From: Oharaeibacter diazotrophicus
GTDB taxonomy: Bacteria; Pseudomonadota; Alphaproteobacteria; Rhizobiales; Pleomorphomonadaceae
Direction of reading: 5' to 3'
Assembly (NCBI RefSeq): GCF_004362745.1
Contig: NZ_SNXY01000009.1
Coordinates: 1 to 64,000 of the forward strand
Length of the DNA stretch: 64,000 nt
The position numbers and the translations under genes were made by a program. The notes under the pieces are model-generated. The model made no database searches. It was not told where the DNA came from and worked only from the letters and a program-made list of their open reading frames with translations. Shown piece after piece: positions 27,354-34,469 of this stretch. The first letter of the stretch is position 1; every line of letters starts with the position of its first letter.

Positions 27354-28412
27354 TCAACCCAGCACGCGGTCGAGGAAGGCGTCGGAACGGGCGCGCAGGG
27401 CCTCGATGCGGCGCCGCACGACCGCGTCCGCCGGGGCGGACAGGACCGTGTCCACCGTCGCGGCGCGGGTCTCGTCGACGACGTGGTGCTGCGCGCCCAC
27501 GAGCGCCACGAGGTCGCGGAGATCGTCGCGTCGGGCGGGCGAAGCCGCCGCGACGAAGGGGCGGCCGAAGGCGAGCGCGAAGACGCAGCCGTGGAACACG
27601 TTGGTGACGACGGCGGCGGCGGATGCCATCAGGCGGCGGAACTCCTCGGGGCCGGCGGCGAGACGCTGCTCGTCGGCGACGGCGCTGCGATGGCCGACGC
27701 CGACGATCGGCAGGGCGCGGCGGCGGGCGAAGGCGACGACGGCGTCCGCGAACCAGCGGGGGAATCCGTGGCCGTAGACGACGATGCAGGGCGGACCCTC
27801 GGCGTCCGGCGCCTCGTGCGGCGGCGGGAACTGCAGGCAGGGATCGAGCACGATCTCGGGCTCGCGGCCGGTGGCGTCGCGACAGAGACGGCGGGTGTTG
27901 TCGTCGCGCACCGAGACGTCGGCGAAGGCGCCGAGACGGGCGGAACGGTCGGCGTCGAACCCGAGGGTGGCGTCATGGCCGCCGGCACCGGCGGCGTAGG
28001 CGACGTAGCGGCGTGCGGGAACGCCGCCGCCGAAGAACAGCGGCGCGCCGCCGTACCATGGATGGTGCGGGTTCCAGATCTCGTCGCCGCCGAACAGGGC
28101 GAGGTCGGCGGGCTCCATGGTCTCGGGGCGGGCGATGTCGAAGCGCTTCGACAGCGGCAGTTCCGCCACCGCACGGCGGAAGGCGCGGATCCTGGCGACC
28201 TTGTCCGGCACGTCGGCGCGCGCCGCCGGGCCGTCGCCGAGCGGCGCCAGGGCGCAAGCGAGTTCGGCCCGGCGCACATGGTCCGAGGCGTGGTCGGCGA
28301 CCACGGCGGCGTGGCCGCGGCGGGCGAGGCCGGCGAGCAGGCAGCGGGTCTGCCAATAGGACCCGTAGTCGACACGGCGGTGGAAGGTCAGCAACGCGAT
28401 ACGGCCGGTCAC
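27354..28412 (-). CDS. Polysaccharide pyruvyltransferase-family protein
   Basis: 352 residues. The N-terminus is GRIALLTFHRRVDYGSYWQTRCLLAGLARRGHA. DLALFGGDEIWNPHHP is the GGDxxW landmark of polysaccharide pyruvyl transferases, and VTNVFHGCVFALAFGRPFVAA is their conserved C-terminal segment. It would add pyruvyl ketals to sugars, or is a sugar-binding relative. The GTG start (28412) has GGGGAG 8 bases upstream. An exact EcfG promoter (28459-28483, - strand) precedes it, back to back with that of the ferritin-like gene. Confidence 0.8.
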   Translation of the reverse strand: MTGRIALLTFHRRVDYGSYWQTRCLLAGLARRGHAAVVADHASDHVRRAELACALAPLGDGPAARADVPDKVARIRAFRRAVAELPLSKRFDIARPETMEPADLALFGGDEIWNPHHPWYGGAPLFFGGGVPARRYVAYAAGAGGHDATLGFDADRSARLGAFADVSVRDDNTRRLCRDATGREPEIVLDPCLQFPPPHEAPDAEGPPCIVVYGHGFPRWFADAVVAFARRRALPIVGVGHRSAVADEQRLAAGPEEFRRLMASAAAVVTNVFHGCVFALAFGRPFVAAASPARRDDLRDLVALVGAQHHVVDETRAATVDTVLSAPADAVVRRRIEALRARSDAFLDRVLG

Positions 28413-28458
28413 GGCACGGCTCTCCCCGGGGTTGGCGATGGTCGGGCGACGGCTGCCC

Positions 28459-28483
28459 AACGACCGGCGCCCGACCACGTTCC
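28459..28483 (-). promoter_or_regulatory. EcfG general-stress promoter before pyruvyltransferase-like gene
   Basis: On the - strand GGAAC (28483-28479), 16 bases, CGTT (28462-28459); exact consensus. It lies 47 bases before the GTG start at 28412. Confidence 0.7.
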
Positions 28484-28497
28484 CCCGTCGCCGGCCT

Positions 28498-28523
28498 GGA
28501 ACATTGCCCGTGGTCGTGGCGTT
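28498..28523 (+). promoter_or_regulatory. EcfG general-stress promoter before ferritin-like gene
   Basis: GGAAC (28498-28502), 17 bases, CGTT (28520-28523); exact consensus. It lies 40 bases before the ATG at 28563 and 15 bases from the opposing promoter. Confidence 0.72.
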
Positions 28524-28562
28524 CGGTCGGCATTCCCACCCGCGACGGCAAGGAGCATCGCA

Positions 28563-29054
28563 ATGGCACAGGAAAAGTCCCTGCAGGAACTCTTCGTAGA
28601 AACCCTGAAGGACATCTATTACGCCGAGAAGCAGATCCTGCGCGCGCTGCCGAAGATGGCCAGAAATGCGCAGTCGGAAGACCTGAAGAACGCCTTCAAG
28701 ACGCACCAGGAGCAGACCGAGGGACAGATCGAGCGCCTGGAGCAGGTGTTCGAGATGGTCGGCAAGCCCGCCCGCGGCAAGATGTGCCCGGCGATCGTCG
28801 GCATCGTCGAGGAGGGCAAGGAGATCATGGAGGACTTCGCCGGCTCGGACGCCCTCGACGCCGGCCTGCTCTCGGCGGCGCAGGCCGTGGAGCACTACGA
28901 GATCTCCCGCTACGGCACCCTGAAGACCTGGGCCGGCCAGCTCGGCCTGACCGACGCCGTGCCGCTGCTCGAAGCGACGCTGAAGGAGGAGAAGGAGACC
29001 GACGCGCTCCTCTCGCGGCTCGCCGAGCAGAGCGTCAACCAGAAGGCGGCCTGA
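28563..29054 (+). CDS. Ferritin-like DUF892 protein (YciF family), paralogue B
   Basis: 163 residues, helical: SLQELFVETLKDIYYAEKQIL, THQEQTEGQIERLEQVF, VEHYEISRYGTLKTWA and LKEEKETDALLSRLAE. These are the four helices with Glu/His pairs of the YciF/DUF892 di-metal family. It is predicted to protect against oxidative or osmotic stress. AAGGAG lies about 7 bases before the ATG. It has an exact EcfG promoter upstream and a strong terminator hairpin downstream, so it is a single-gene transcript. Paralogue A is at 10898. Confidence 0.85.
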   Translation: MAQEKSLQELFVETLKDIYYAEKQILRALPKMARNAQSEDLKNAFKTHQEQTEGQIERLEQVFEMVGKPARGKMCPAIVGIVEEGKEIMEDFAGSDALDAGLLSAAQAVEHYEISRYGTLKTWAGQLGLTDAVPLLEATLKEEKETDALLSRLAEQSVNQKAA

Positions 29055-29062
29055 CGCCGAAC

Positions 29063-29106
29063 GCGCCGGGCGGACCGCGATCACGCGCCGCCCGGCGCGC
29101 CCCTTT
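29063..29106 (+). terminator. Rho-independent-like terminator after ferritin-like gene
   Basis: Perfect arms GCGCCGGGCGG (29063-29073) and CCGCCCGGCGC (29088-29098), 14-base loop, followed by GCCCCTTT. It lies 8 bases after the stop at 29054. Confidence 0.7.
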
Positions 29107-29133
29107 CGGCGAAGCGAGGAGGAGTGCCTCGGC

Positions 29134-29748
29134 GTGGGCAGCGGGCTGGTCAACGGACCGATCGGTCCCGGCGCGGTTCATCTCTGCCTCGACATGCAGC
29201 GGCTGTTCGCGCCCGGCGGCCCGTGGCCGGCGCCGTGGGCCGCGCGGGTGCTGCCCGCCGTGGTGGCCCTCGCCGACCACGACCCCGAGCGCAGCGTCTT
29301 CACCCGCTTCGTGCCGCCGCACACGCCCGATACCGTCGGCGGAGCGTGGCGGAGCTACTACGAGAAGTGGCGTCAGGTGACCCGCGAGCAGCTCGACGAC
29401 GGACTTCTGGCCCTCGTCCCGGAACTCTCCCGCTTCGTGCCCCCGGCGCACGTGGTCGACAAGGGCCGCTATTCCGCCTTCTCGTCGCCGACGCTGCCGT
29501 CGCTGTTCGCCGCGCTCCGCGCCGATACGCTGATCCTCAGCGGCGCCGAAACCGACGTCTGCGTGCTCGCCACCCTGTTCGACGCGGTCGACTGTGGTTT
29601 CCGCACCGTGCTCGCCCGCGACGCCGTCTGCTCCTCGGCCGACGCCGGCCACGACGCGGTGCTCGCCATGCTCGACACCCGCCTGTCGGTTCAGGTGGAG
29701 GTGGCCGACACCGCCGAGATCCTGGCCGCGTGGACCGCCCCGGCCTGA
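29134..29748 (+). CDS. Cysteine hydrolase of the isochorismatase family
   Basis: 204 residues. The catalytic triad of the family is visible: Asp20 (LCLDMQ), Lys110 (VVDKGRYSAF) and Cys143 (SGAETDVCVLAT). Such enzymes hydrolyse small amides or imides in the cytoplasm; the substrate is not predictable. The GTG start follows GAGGAG about 12 bases upstream and gives a usual length. The next gene is 54 bases downstream and may share its transcript. Confidence 0.8.
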   Translation: MGSGLVNGPIGPGAVHLCLDMQRLFAPGGPWPAPWAARVLPAVVALADHDPERSVFTRFVPPHTPDTVGGAWRSYYEKWRQVTREQLDDGLLALVPELSRFVPPAHVVDKGRYSAFSSPTLPSLFAALRADTLILSGAETDVCVLATLFDAVDCGFRTVLARDAVCSSADAGHDAVLAMLDTRLSVQVEVADTAEILAAWTAPA

Positions 29749-29802
29749 CGCCGGGCTCCCGACCCCGTTCCGTTTCCCGATCCCCTTTCCCGGAGACCCC
29801 GC

Positions 29803-30660
29803 ATGTCCGGATTCCCGACACCGCCGATGCCCGAACAGCAACAGCCGATGCCCGGCCACACCGACGCCATGGACCCACGGCCGGACCACGGCGAGACCTC
29901 CTACGTCGGCTCGAGCCGGCTCGCCGGCCTCAAGGCGCTCGTCACCGGCGGCGACAGCGGCATCGGCCGCGCCGTCTGCATCGCCTTCGCCCGCGAGGGC
30001 GCCGACGTCTGCATCGCCTATCTCGACGAGGACGACGACGCCGAGGAGACCCGGCGCCTCGTCGAGGAGGCCGGCCGGAAGGCGGTCCTGGTCTCCGGCG
30101 ACATTTCCGACCCCCGCTTCTGCCGCGCCCTCGTGGACGAGGCGGCGACCGAACTCGGCGGCCTCGACATCCTCGTCAACAACGCCGCCCATCAGGCGAG
30201 CTTTGCCGAGATCGAGGACATCTCGGACGAGGAGTGGGCGCACACCTTCGAGGTGAACCTGCATGCGATGTTCCGCCTGACCAAGGCGGCGATGAAGCAC
30301 ATGGGCCGGGGCGGATCGATCATCAACACCGCCTCGATCAACTCGGACGCGCCGAACCCGAACCTCCTCGCCTACGCCACCACCAAGGGTGCGATCCACA
30401 ACCTCACGGCCGGACTCGCCCAGCTGCTGGCGCCGCGCGGCATCCGCGTCAACGCGGTGGCGCCGGGGCCGATCTGGACCCCGCTGATCCCCTCGACGAT
30501 GCCGCCGGACATGGTGGCGAGCTTCGGCAAGTCGGTGCCGATGGGCCGACCCGGCCAGCCGGCCGAACTCGCGACCACCTACGTGATGCTGGCCGACCCG
30601 AAGTCGAGCTACGTCTCGGGCGCGACCGTGGCGGTGACCGGCGGCAAGCCGTTCCTGTGA
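29803..30660 (+). CDS. SDR-family oxidoreductase (YghA-like)
   Basis: 285 residues. It has a disordered proline/glutamine-rich first 35 residues, then the NAD(P) motif TGGDSGIGRA, the NNAAHQ motif, the active site Ser (INTASINS) and YATTKGA (YxxxK), and a C-terminal GATVAVTGGKPFL. The long N-terminal tail and overall pattern match the YghA/general stress protein 39 subgroup. The ATG follows CCCGGAGACCCCGC. The substrate is unknown; expression under stress is common for relatives. Confidence 0.83.
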   Translation: MSGFPTPPMPEQQQPMPGHTDAMDPRPDHGETSYVGSSRLAGLKALVTGGDSGIGRAVCIAFAREGADVCIAYLDEDDDAEETRRLVEEAGRKAVLVSGDISDPRFCRALVDEAATELGGLDILVNNAAHQASFAEIEDISDEEWAHTFEVNLHAMFRLTKAAMKHMGRGGSIINTASINSDAPNPNLLAYATTKGAIHNLTAGLAQLLAPRGIRVNAVAPGPIWTPLIPSTMPPDMVASFGKSVPMGRPGQPAELATTYVMLADPKSSYVSGATVAVTGGKPFL

Positions 30661-30716
30661 GCCGGGAGGGGCGAGGTCCGTAGCGTCACGGTTGCCCTCG
30701 GCCGGGGCGGCGGCGT

Positions 30717-32297
30717 ATGGACATCGGCGAGCCCCGGGCTCGCGGCGTCGCGGCCCGCCGATCCCTGTCCGCCGGAGCGCCCGAGGCCTTGAACGTCGCC
30801 CCCGACCGTCCGGTCACGACCCCGCCGCAACCCGCCGCGCGCGGCCACGGCGGGCCGTTCGGCCTGCTGCTGCTCGGCTACGTCGTGTTGTGGACGCTGC
30901 TGCCCGCGCTCGCCTTCCGGGCGGTGCCGCTCGATGTCGCCGAGAACCTGCTGTGGGGGCGGGAATGGCCGCTCGGGACCTACAAGCACCCGCCGCTGCA
31001 GGCCTGGCTGGCGTGGTCCGCCGACGTCGCCCTCGGTCACGCCGGGGTCTACCTCCTCTCCGCGCTCTGCCTCGCCGCCACGGCCGTCTGCGTGGAACGT
31101 TTCGGCCGCGACCTCGGCGACGCCGGCGCCGGCCGGCGCGGGGCGCTGCTGCTGCTCTGCACGTGGTACGCCACCGTGCCGGTGCCCGAGTTCAACGCCA
31201 ACGTCGTGCAGATGCCGATCTGGGCCTTCGCCGGCCTCGCGCTCCGCCGCGCGCTCGACCGCGGCGGTCTCGGCTGGTGGGTGGCACTCGGCCTCGCGCT
31301 GGCGGCGGCGCTGCACGCGAAATACAGCGTGATCTTCCTGGTCGTCGGCCTCGCGGCGGCGCTCGTCGTGCATCCGAACGGCTGGCGCAGCCTGACCCGG
31401 CCGGGCCCGTGGCTCGCCGGGGTGCTGGCGGTCGCGGTGTCGGTGCCGCACTTGCGCTGGCTGGTAGCGAGCGACTTCCAGCCGCTGGTCTACGCGGCCG
31501 GACGGTCGGAGACGGTCGCGGGCGCCGCCGTCGTGCTGGCGCCGCTGAAGTTCCTGGCGGCGCAGGCGCTCGACCTCGCGCCCGTCGCCGTGCTGCTGGC
31601 GATCGCCGGGGTGTCGCGGCGCGAGCGGCGGCCGGACGCCGGGCTCATCGCCCTCGCCTTCGCGCCGCTGGCGGCGATGGCGCTCTACGGCCTCGCCATG
31701 GGCGTCGGCCTGCGCGACATGTGGGGCGCACCGGCGATCGTGTTCGTGCCGCTGGCGGCCGCGGCCGCCGCGACCCCGCCGCGCCGGCCGGGCCGGCTCG
31801 CCAGCGCCTGGATGGCGCTGACCGTCGCGGTGCCGGTGGTGGTGGCGGCGATCTCGCTGTTCGGCCCGATCGCCGGCCTGAAGCCGCAGAAGACCGCGTG
31901 GCCGGCGGCGGCGATCGCCGCCGAACTCGACGCGGCGTGGGTGGATGCGCTCGGGGCCGACGCGGTCGGGGGCGCGCCGCGGATCGTCGCCGGCAACACC
32001 TGGATCGCGGGGCTGGTGGTGGCCGAGCACGACGCCGGCACGTCCGGCTTCGTCGACGCCGACTACGCGCGCAATCCCTGGATCACGCCGGAGCGGGTGG
32101 AGCGCGACGGCGTGCTGTTCGTCCGGACGGACGACGGCGAGGCGCCGCCGTCCTGGTGGGGCCCGTTCGCCGCCACCGGCACGATCGAGGTGCCGTTCTC
32201 GCCCGGCGACGGCAGGAGCGTTCGCCTCGCCTACGCGATCCGCGCGCCGGGCACGCCGGCGCCGGTGATCCCCGAAGGCTCCCCGGTGACGCCATGA
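30717..32297 (+). CDS. GT39/ArnT-like membrane glycosyltransferase
   Basis: 526 residues with about ten hydrophobic segments after a 45-residue charged N-terminus. The early loop reads PLDVAENLLWGREWPLGTYKHPPLQAWLAW; the KHPPL motif and preceding acidic residues match the active site of PMT/ArnT-type lipid-linked sugar transferases. The enzyme would move a sugar from a polyprenyl phosphate to an envelope acceptor on the periplasmic side. Its stop overlaps the next start (ATGA), pairing it with a polyprenyl-phosphate glycosyltransferase that makes such donors. Confidence 0.82.
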   Translation: MDIGEPRARGVAARRSLSAGAPEALNVAPDRPVTTPPQPAARGHGGPFGLLLLGYVVLWTLLPALAFRAVPLDVAENLLWGREWPLGTYKHPPLQAWLAWSADVALGHAGVYLLSALCLAATAVCVERFGRDLGDAGAGRRGALLLLCTWYATVPVPEFNANVVQMPIWAFAGLALRRALDRGGLGWWVALGLALAAALHAKYSVIFLVVGLAAALVVHPNGWRSLTRPGPWLAGVLAVAVSVPHLRWLVASDFQPLVYAAGRSETVAGAAVVLAPLKFLAAQALDLAPVAVLLAIAGVSRRERRPDAGLIALAFAPLAAMALYGLAMGVGLRDMWGAPAIVFVPLAAAAAATPPRRPGRLASAWMALTVAVPVVVAAISLFGPIAGLKPQKTAWPAAAIAAELDAAWVDALGADAVGGAPRIVAGNTWIAGLVVAEHDAGTSGFVDADYARNPWITPERVERDGVLFVRTDDGEAPPSWWGPFAATGTIEVPFSPGDGRSVRLAYAIRAPGTPAPVIPEGSPVTP

Positions 32298-33271
32298 CCG
32301 CGCCCGCCCGCCCCGCCGACCCGCTGATCTCGATCGTCGTGCCCGTGCTGAACGAGGCCGAGGCGGTGCCGGTGTTCCTCGCCGCGCTGACCGACGCGCT
32401 GCCGGCGGCGCGGCTCGAGATCGTGTTCGTCGACGACGGCAGCACCGACGCCACGCCGGCGGTGCTGGAGGCGGCGCTCGCCGCCGATCCGCGCTGCGTG
32501 GTCGTGACGCTGTCGCGCAACTTCGGCAAGGAGGCGGCGCTGACCGCGGGGCTCGCCGCCGCCACCGGCGACGTGGTGGTGCCGATGGACGTCGACCTGC
32601 AGGACCCGCCGGCGGTGATCCCGCTGCTCCTCGCCAAGTGGCGCGAGGGCTACGACGTCGCCTACGGCCTGCGCGAGGACCGCGGCACCGACAGCTTCCT
32701 GAAGCGGCAGTCGGCGCTGTGGTTCTACCGCATCTTCAACAAGACCTCCGACCTGCCGATCCCGGAGAACACCGGCGACTTCCGCCTGATGGACCGGCGC
32801 GTCGTCGACGCGCTGAACCTGTTGCCCGAGCGGGTCCGCTTCATGAAGGGCCTGTTCGCCTGGGTCGGCTTCCGCGCGGTGCCGGTGCCCTACGCGCGGG
32901 CGCCGCGCCGCGCCGGGCGCACCAAGTTCAACGCGCGGCGGCTGTGGCGGCTGGCGCTCGACGGCTTCACCTGCTTCTCCTCGATGCCGCTCCGGATCTG
33001 GAGCTACGTCGGGGCCGCGGTCGCCGGGGCGGCGATCGTCTATGCGGCGGTGATCGTCGCCAAGACGCTGCTGCTCGGCCGCGACGTGCCGGGCTACGCC
33101 TCGCTGATGACGGTGGTGCTGCTGCTCGGCGGCATCCAGCTCATCACCCTCGGGGTGATCGGCGAATACCTCGGCCGGCTGTTCGTCGAGGTCAAGGGAC
33201 GCCCGGTCTACGTGGTCGACACCGTGCGGCGGGGCGTGCCGGCGGAAGGAGACGGCGTTCCGCGCCCCTGA
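32294..33271 (+). CDS. GT2 polyprenyl-phosphate glycosyltransferase (ArnC/DPM1-like)
   Basis: 325 residues. The GT2 catalytic domain has ISIVVPVLNEAEAVPVF, VFVDDGSTDAT and the DxD-like DVDLQDPP, followed by two C-terminal membrane segments (WSYVGAAVAGAAIVYAAVIV and a VLLLGGIQLITLGVIGEYLGR hairpin), exactly as in ArnC and GtrB. It transfers a sugar to undecaprenyl phosphate at the inner membrane. Coupled to the upstream GT39 enzyme, it forms a two-gene envelope glycosylation module. Confidence 0.88.
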   Translation: MTAPARPADPLISIVVPVLNEAEAVPVFLAALTDALPAARLEIVFVDDGSTDATPAVLEAALAADPRCVVVTLSRNFGKEAALTAGLAAATGDVVVPMDVDLQDPPAVIPLLLAKWREGYDVAYGLREDRGTDSFLKRQSALWFYRIFNKTSDLPIPENTGDFRLMDRRVVDALNLLPERVRFMKGLFAWVGFRAVPVPYARAPRRAGRTKFNARRLWRLALDGFTCFSSMPLRIWSYVGAAVAGAAIVYAAVIVAKTLLLGRDVPGYASLMTVVLLLGGIQLITLGVIGEYLGRLFVEVKGRPVYVVDTVRRGVPAEGDGVPRP

Positions 33272-33386
33272 ACGCGCGGCGTCGTTGAAACTCGGGGGGC
33301 CCCACGGGTGTTGGGGCGGGACGGAGGCCGGACGCCGCCCCGCGGGGGGAGGATCCGTGGTGCGCCCGCCCCGAGGAGAGGCACCC

Positions 33387-34469
33387 ATGCGCATCGCCCA
33401 AGTCGCCCCGCTCGTCGAGAGCGTGCCGCCTCGCCGCTACGGCGGGACCGAGCGGATCGTCGCCTATCTCACCGACGAACTGGTCCGCGCCGGCCACGAC
33501 GTCACGCTCTACGCCTCCGGGGACTCGCTGACTTCGGCGAAGCTCGTGCCGATGTCGGAGATGGGGCTGCGCCTCTCGCCCGGCGCGCCCGACCCGCTGG
33601 TGCACCACCTGATCATGCTCGAGGAGGTGCTCGCCCGCGCCGACGACTTCGACGTGATCCACGTCCATCTCGACGTGCTGCACTATCCGATCCTGCGCGA
33701 ACACGCGGCGCGCTGCCCGACCACGCTGCACGGCCGCCTCGACCTGCCGGCGACGCATCGGCTCTACGAGTTGTTCGACGACTACCCGCTGATCTCGATC
33801 TCCGACCACCAGCGCCGGCCGATGCCGCCGGTGCGCTGGGCGGCCACCATCCACCACGGCCTGCCGACCGACCTGCTGCCGTTCTCGCCACGGCCGGAGG
33901 GCTATCTCGCCTTCCTCGGCCGGATCTCGCCGGAGAAGCGGCCCGACCGCGCCATCGAGATCGCCGCCCGGGCGGGGATGCCGCTGAAGATCGCCGCCAA
34001 GGTCGACCGCGCCGACATCGACTACTGGGAGACGGCGATCCGGCCGCTGGTGGAGGCGACGCCCGGGGTCGAGTTCATTGGCGAGATCGACGAGCGCGAG
34101 AAGGCGACCTTCCTCGGCGGCGCGGCGGCGCTCATGTTTCCGATCGACTGGCCGGAACCCTTCGGCCTCGTGATGATCGAGGCGATGTCCTGCGGCACGC
34201 CGGTGCTGGCGTTCGCCCGCGGCTCGGTGCCCGAGGTGCTCGAGGACGGCGTCACCGGCTGCCTGGTCGGATCGGTCGAGGAGGCGGTGCGGCGGTTGCC
34301 GGAGGCGCTGGCGCTCGATCGCGCGGCGATCCGCCGGGTGTTCGAGCGGCGCTTCTCGGCGGCGCGGATGGCGCGCGACTATCTCGCGCTCTACCGCCGC
34401 CTCGCCCCGCCGCGCCGGCACGCCCCCACCGAGATGCTGCTGGAGGGCCGTCATGACGCCAATGCCTAA
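33387..34469 (+). CDS. Glycosyltransferase, GT4 type
   Basis: 360 residues. The N-terminus is RIAQVAPLVESVPPRRYGGTERIVAYLTDELVRAGHDV, the donor domain LAFLGRISPEKRPDRAIEIA, and the GT4 ExxxxxxxE is in DWPEPFGLVMIEAMSCGTPVLAF. GAGGAGAG precedes the ATG by 8 bases. Its last 17 bases overlap the debranching-type enzyme gene, so the pair is coupled. The pair may build and trim an alpha-glucan or storage oligosaccharide. Confidence 0.85.
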   Translation: MRIAQVAPLVESVPPRRYGGTERIVAYLTDELVRAGHDVTLYASGDSLTSAKLVPMSEMGLRLSPGAPDPLVHHLIMLEEVLARADDFDVIHVHLDVLHYPILREHAARCPTTLHGRLDLPATHRLYELFDDYPLISISDHQRRPMPPVRWAATIHHGLPTDLLPFSPRPEGYLAFLGRISPEKRPDRAIEIAARAGMPLKIAAKVDRADIDYWETAIRPLVEATPGVEFIGEIDEREKATFLGGAAALMFPIDWPEPFGLVMIEAMSCGTPVLAFARGSVPEVLEDGVTGCLVGSVEEAVRRLPEALALDRAAIRRVFERRFSAARMARDYLALYRRLAPPRRHAPTEMLLEGRHDANA

